From Magnetovibrio sp. PR-2 (GTDB lineage Bacteria; Pseudomonadota; Alphaproteobacteria; Rhodospirillales; Magnetovibrionaceae): 64,000 bases of DNA. Within the stretch, counting starts at the first letter, position 1, and every line of letters starts with the position of its first letter. This document shows positions 60,864 through 64,000 of this stretch, piece by piece. The stretch covers positions 17,377 to 81,376 of the forward strand of contig NZ_JBAHUR010000016.1 of NCBI RefSeq assembly GCF_036689815.1, read 5' to 3'. The position numbers and the translations under genes were made by a program. The notes beneath the pieces were generated by a model that saw only the letters and a list, made by a program, of their open reading frames with translations, was not told the origin of the DNA and searched no databases.

Positions 60864-62744
60864 ATGTCCGATGCCGAGCCCCGCAACGAAACACTAAAAC
60901 GCGCCACCGCAGCGACGCTGAAAGCCATGAGCCAAAAGCGCGACATGCTGGTGCAGTTCGTGCGCGGCCAAAGCGCGCCGGCATTTCACGGCGGCCTCGC
61001 GTCCTTGCCCGAACCGGAACAAGGCCCGCAACTCAAAGCACGTGACATTCAACGTCTGCGCGGTGAAGCCGATGCGTTGGCCATGCGGCTGAATTACCAC
61101 GACCAAAAGCTTCATGCACAACTCAGCCCGGCGGGTGACGATGCGCGCAAGGTCTTCAACGCCTTGGAACAAGCGCGCGTCGAAGCTGTCGGCATTCGCG
61201 ATTTCCCCGGTGCTGGCCAAAACTTATCGCACCTGCACAGCCAGACCGCGTCTGCATTCGAAGACGGCACGCCGCGCGACAATGCACAAATGGCTGAAGC
61301 CTTGGCCTTGTTGGCGCGCCAACGTTTCAGTGACGAGCCCATCCCGCCCCAGTCACTTCTGATGGCGGAACAATGGCGGCCCTGGCTGGAAGACAAAGCG
61401 CCTGGGCACTTGGATAAGCTGTCCGACGCCATAGGCGACCAGGCCCAGTTCGCGCATCAAGCGGGTCTGTTGATGAAAGCGTTGGAGCTGCTCCACCAAC
61501 TGCCCAGTGAAACCGAGTTTGACGACAGTTCCAACCAAGACCAAACGCCCAACGAGCAAGACGAACAGCCTCAACCGGACGAACAGTCTCAGCCCGAAGA
61601 CCAAGACGACCAAGACGCCGACGGCGCCGTGGGCGCCGAAAGTGCTGGCGCGGAAATGAGCGATGGTCTCGACGGGGGCGACGGCTTGGACGAAGACATG
61701 ATGACCGGTGGCGAAACACCCGCAGGTCCGGGGGAACAAGACGACAACTGGCCCATGAACGAGTACGGCCGCAGTGTGCCGTACAAAGCCTACACCGCAC
61801 ATTATGACGAGGTCATCCAGGCCGAAGATCTGTCCGACACATCGGAACTGATCCGCCTGCGCGATCAATTGGACCGCCAGTTGGACAAACTGCAAGGTGT
61901 GGTCAGCAAACTCGCCAACCGCTTACAACGCCGCTTGCTCGCCAAACAAACGCGCTCTTGGGAGTTTGATTTGGAAGAAGGCATGCTTGACGCAGCAAGG
62001 CTTTCGCGCGTGGTCATCGACCCCTATGCGCCCTTGTCGTTTAAGGAAGAAAAAGACGCGGATTTCCGCGACACCGTGGTCACACTGTTGATCGACAATT
62101 CCGGCTCCATGCGTGGTCGCCCCATCACCATTGCGGCAACCAGCGCCGACGTCATGGCGCGCACGTTGGAACGGTGCGGCGTGAAGGTTGAGATTTTAGG
62201 CTTCACCACCAAGGCCTGGAAAGGCGGCAAGTCCCGCGAGCTGTGGGTCGAAAACGACAAACCGGAAAAACCCGGTCGGCTGAACGATCTGCGCCACATC
62301 GTCTATAAGGGCGCAGATGCCCCATGGCGGCGAGCCCGGCGAAACCTAGGCCTGATGCTCAAAGAAGGCATCTTAAAAGAAAACATCGACGGCGAAGCTT
62401 TGCTGTGGGCGCACGAACGCTTGCTGGCGCGTCCCGAACAGCGCCGGATTCTCATGGTGATTTCCGACGGCGCGCCGGTGGACGATGCGACCCTGTCGGC
62501 GAACGCCGGCAACTATCTGGAAAAGCACTTGCGCGACACCATTGAATGGATTGAAACCAAATCCACGGTCGAACTGGTCGCCATCGGCATCGGCCATGAT
62601 GTGACGCGCTATTATCGGCGCGCCGTAACCCTTTTGGATGCCGAAGATTTAGGCGGCACCATTATGGCTGAGCTGGCCGATTTGTTTGACGAAGACAGCC
62701 CACAGTCGCACAAACGCATGACCGGACGGCGGCGCGCTTCCTAG
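60864..62744 (+). CDS. cobT: CobT, cobaltochelatase VWA subunit
   Basis: 626 residues. Partner of CobS. A low-complexity acidic region of about 90 residues ([20 protein letters not shown] ...) lies near 210-290. The C-terminal VWA domain has the MIDAS motif [13 protein letters not shown] near 411 and [18 protein letters not shown] near 595. It starts 9 bp after cobS. Confidence 0.94.
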   Translation: MSDAEPRNETLKRATAATLKAMSQKRDMLVQFVRGQSAPAFHGGLASLPEPEQGPQLKARDIQRLRGEADALAMRLNYHDQKLHAQLSPAGDDARKVFNALEQARVEAVGIRDFPGAGQNLSHLHSQTASAFEDGTPRDNAQMAEALALLARQRFSDEPIPPQSLLMAEQWRPWLEDKAPGHLDKLSDAIGDQAQFAHQAGLLMKALELLHQLPSETEFDDSSNQDQTPNEQDEQPQPDEQSQPEDQDDQDADGAVGAESAGAEMSDGLDGGDGLDEDMMTGGETPAGPGEQDDNWPMNEYGRSVPYKAYTAHYDEVIQAEDLSDTSELIRLRDQLDRQLDKLQGVVSKLANRLQRRLLAKQTRSWEFDLEEGMLDAARLSRVVIDPYAPLSFKEEKDADFRDTVVTLLIDNSGSMRGRPITIAATSADVMARTLERCGVKVEILGFTTKAWKGGKSRELWVENDKPEKPGRLNDLRHIVYKGADAPWRRARRNLGLMLKEGILKENIDGEALLWAHERLLARPEQRRILMVISDGAPVDDATLSANAGNYLEKHLRDTIEWIETKSTVELVAIGIGHDVTRYYRRAVTLLDAEDLGGTIMAELADLFDEDSPQSHKRMTGRRRAS

Positions 62745-62838
62745 CAAAATTCTTGCCTGGAGCGGCAAAATCTCTCATATTTAGGGCGGTGGTAAAACCG
62801 AGTTCGGTTTTTCTGGGAGAAAGCACATCATCAACCGC

Positions 62839-63276
62839 ATGAAACATGCTGTACTGAAGACAATGCGAGCAATCGCCGTGACGCACCGAGGTGCGGCACA
62901 GGTGGCGTTGTTCGCCATGTTCTTGCAAGCGATGATCCCGCTGAGCGCCGCCATCCCGCTCCCAGGTGAAGACGGCGCACGGGACGGTCAATCCCTGCCG
63001 AACTTCTATCTTGTGATTTGTACGGCCTACGGTGCAGACACCCAGGTTGGTCTTGATGGGGAACCTCTGGACAAGGTTCCCAACAACGCGACACCTTGGG
63101 ACTGTCCGGTCTGTCAATTACAGGCCAGCGTTCAAGGTCTGGTTCCGCCGTCGCCTCAGGTGGCGTTTCTGGCTCCACCCCTCCCTCCGGAGCCAAAAAC
63201 CCCTGCAGATAGCGACATACGGACCCCGCTTTGGACTGCCGCACCCGGCCTCGCCCGCGCCCCTCCGGCTGCTTAA
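62839..63276 (+). CDS. DUF2946-type periplasmic protein
   Basis: 145 residues. An internal hydrophobic segment (GAAQVALFAMFLQAMIPLSAAIP) may be a signal anchor. The family motif PWDCPVCQLQASV near 91-103 has the CPVC cysteines, and SLPNFYLVICTAYG precedes it. DUF2946 genes usually neighbour copper proteins, and here one follows (63434). Copper handling is inference. Confidence 0.75.
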   Translation: MKHAVLKTMRAIAVTHRGAAQVALFAMFLQAMIPLSAAIPLPGEDGARDGQSLPNFYLVICTAYGADTQVGLDGEPLDKVPNNATPWDCPVCQLQASVQGLVPPSPQVAFLAPPLPPEPKTPADSDIRTPLWTAAPGLARAPPAA

Positions 63277-63433
63277 TTTCTGACATTACCAATCGAGAGC
63301 ACCCTGGGCGGACTGGACACCTGCCCTGGGTGCGATCTCGTCTTCGATTTATCACCACGCACGCCAAACGCGCTTAAAGACCGTTGCGTGCCGACGGGTG
63401 TAAACCACACCCAAACACACAAGGAAATTCATT
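63277..63433. other. intergenic hairpin region before pcuAC
   Basis: GCACCC-T-GGGC and GCCC-T-GGGTGC pair with one T-T mismatch around a loop of about 15 bases near 63299-63332. No T-run follows, so it is more likely regulatory or an mRNA stem than a terminator. Confidence 0.4.
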
Positions 63434-63934
63434 ATGCAGTCCGTTAAAACTCTTTTTGCGACCTCTATGATTGCCGCCACCGTATTCGCAGGCCAAGCGT
63501 TCGCCGCCGACATCACCGTTTCCCACCCCTGGGCCCGCGGCTCTGCGGGTATGGCCAAAGCGGGGGCGGCCTTTATGCAGATCACCAACGCAGGCGCCGA
63601 CAACGCCTTGATCGCCGCCAAAGCCGACGTTTCCAAAAAAGTTGAGCTGCACACCCACACCATGGTCGACGGGGTGATGAAAATGCGCGAAGTCGAAGGC
63701 GGCATTCCCCTGCCCGCAGGTCAAACGCAAGAGCTCAAACCCGGCAGCTACCACGTCATGTTCATGGGCCTGAACGCGCCGCTCAAAGAAGGCGAAAAGT
63801 TCCCCGTCACATTGGTGTTTAAAAATGGCGGTGAGCAAACCATCCACGTGCAAGTGCAATCGCCCAAAAGCATGGGCGGCATGAAAATGGACCATGGGAC
63901 GATGAACCACGGGAATATGGGCGGCATGAAATAA
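63434..63934 (+). CDS. copper chaperone PCu(A)C
   Basis: 166 residues. The signal peptide MQSVKTLFATSMIAATVFAGQAFA precedes an immunoglobulin-like fold. Copper ligands are M in HTHTMVDGVMKM and H-X-M in GSYHVMFMGL, fitting the H(M)X10MX21HXM family. A His/Met-rich tail (GGMKMDHGTMNHGNMGGMK) may bind extra copper. It would load CcoB or Cu-A. A terminator follows at 63960-63991. Confidence 0.9.
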   Translation: MQSVKTLFATSMIAATVFAGQAFAADITVSHPWARGSAGMAKAGAAFMQITNAGADNALIAAKADVSKKVELHTHTMVDGVMKMREVEGGIPLPAGQTQELKPGSYHVMFMGLNAPLKEGEKFPVTLVFKNGGEQTIHVQVQSPKSMGGMKMDHGTMNHGNMGGMK

Positions 63935-63959
63935 CGCCCCCAGATCATCACCCGAAATA

Positions 63960-63991
63960 AAAAAGGCCGGAGAATATGCTCCGGCCTTTTT
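63960..63991 (+). terminator. terminator after pcuAC
   Basis: GGCCGGAG pairs with CTCCGGCC around 6 bases, followed by TTTTT, on the plus strand. Confidence 0.9.
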
Positions 63992-64000
63992 GCGTTTTGT

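Overview
The window looks like chromosomal DNA of a free-living, diazotrophic alphaproteobacterium, probably Rhodospirillales-like. That placement is inferred from gene content: draT/draG, nifV-cysE-nifW order, cobS/cobT, an Mcl-type malyl-CoA lyase, and an aroK-aroB-corC block beside xerD. I cannot name the species.

Positions 1-36650 hold a nearly complete molybdenum nitrogenase island. Reading the minus strand from right to left the units are: nifL-nifA; nifB-fdxN-fdx-nifQ-draG; nifH-nifD-nifK-nifT-fdx-nifY-(DUF6129)-unknown; nifE-nifN-nifX-rseC-like-(DUF269)-(CCE_0567)-fdxB-[2Fe-2S]-unknown-apbE; iscA-nifU-nifS; nifV-cysE-TPR-nifW-nifZ-nifM; and a [2Fe-2S] ferredoxin cut by the window edge. 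On the plus strand are draT, a SIR2-hemerythrin pair and rnfABCDGEH. I found nine -24/-12 (sigma-54) promoters with exact GG-N10-GC spacing. Eight canonical TGT-N10-ACA NifA boxes lie beside them, so almost the whole island reads as one NifA regulon. NifL/NifA would sense redox and nitrogen. Rnf, flavinylated by ApbE, and six ferredoxins would supply low-potential electrons. DraT/DraG would switch NifH off and on by ADP-ribosylation. An NsrR-like gene closes the island.

Positions 37078-38571 are the most unusual part. A tRNA-Leu(UAA) gene is split in its anticodon loop by a 1.4 kb AT-rich insertion bounded by a 10-bp direct repeat. The insertion carries a second, complete tRNA-Leu(UAA), itself interrupted by a 215-nt group I intron, and one gene for an unknown membrane protein. 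No recombinase gene is present.

From 38647 to 64000 the content is ordinary housekeeping. It holds a CinA-type protein, a GNAT-Nudix fusion, argJ, a parvulin, an LpxR-like protein, a probably broken receiver-domain gene, secA, a TPR protein, accA, mcl, xerD, aroK-aroB, a CorC-like protein, CBS and ribbon-helix-helix proteins, bolA, a J-domain protein, cobS-cobT and two copper-type periplasmic proteins. A GC-rich dispersed repeat occurs twice. I saw no CRISPR array, insertion sequence or rRNA.
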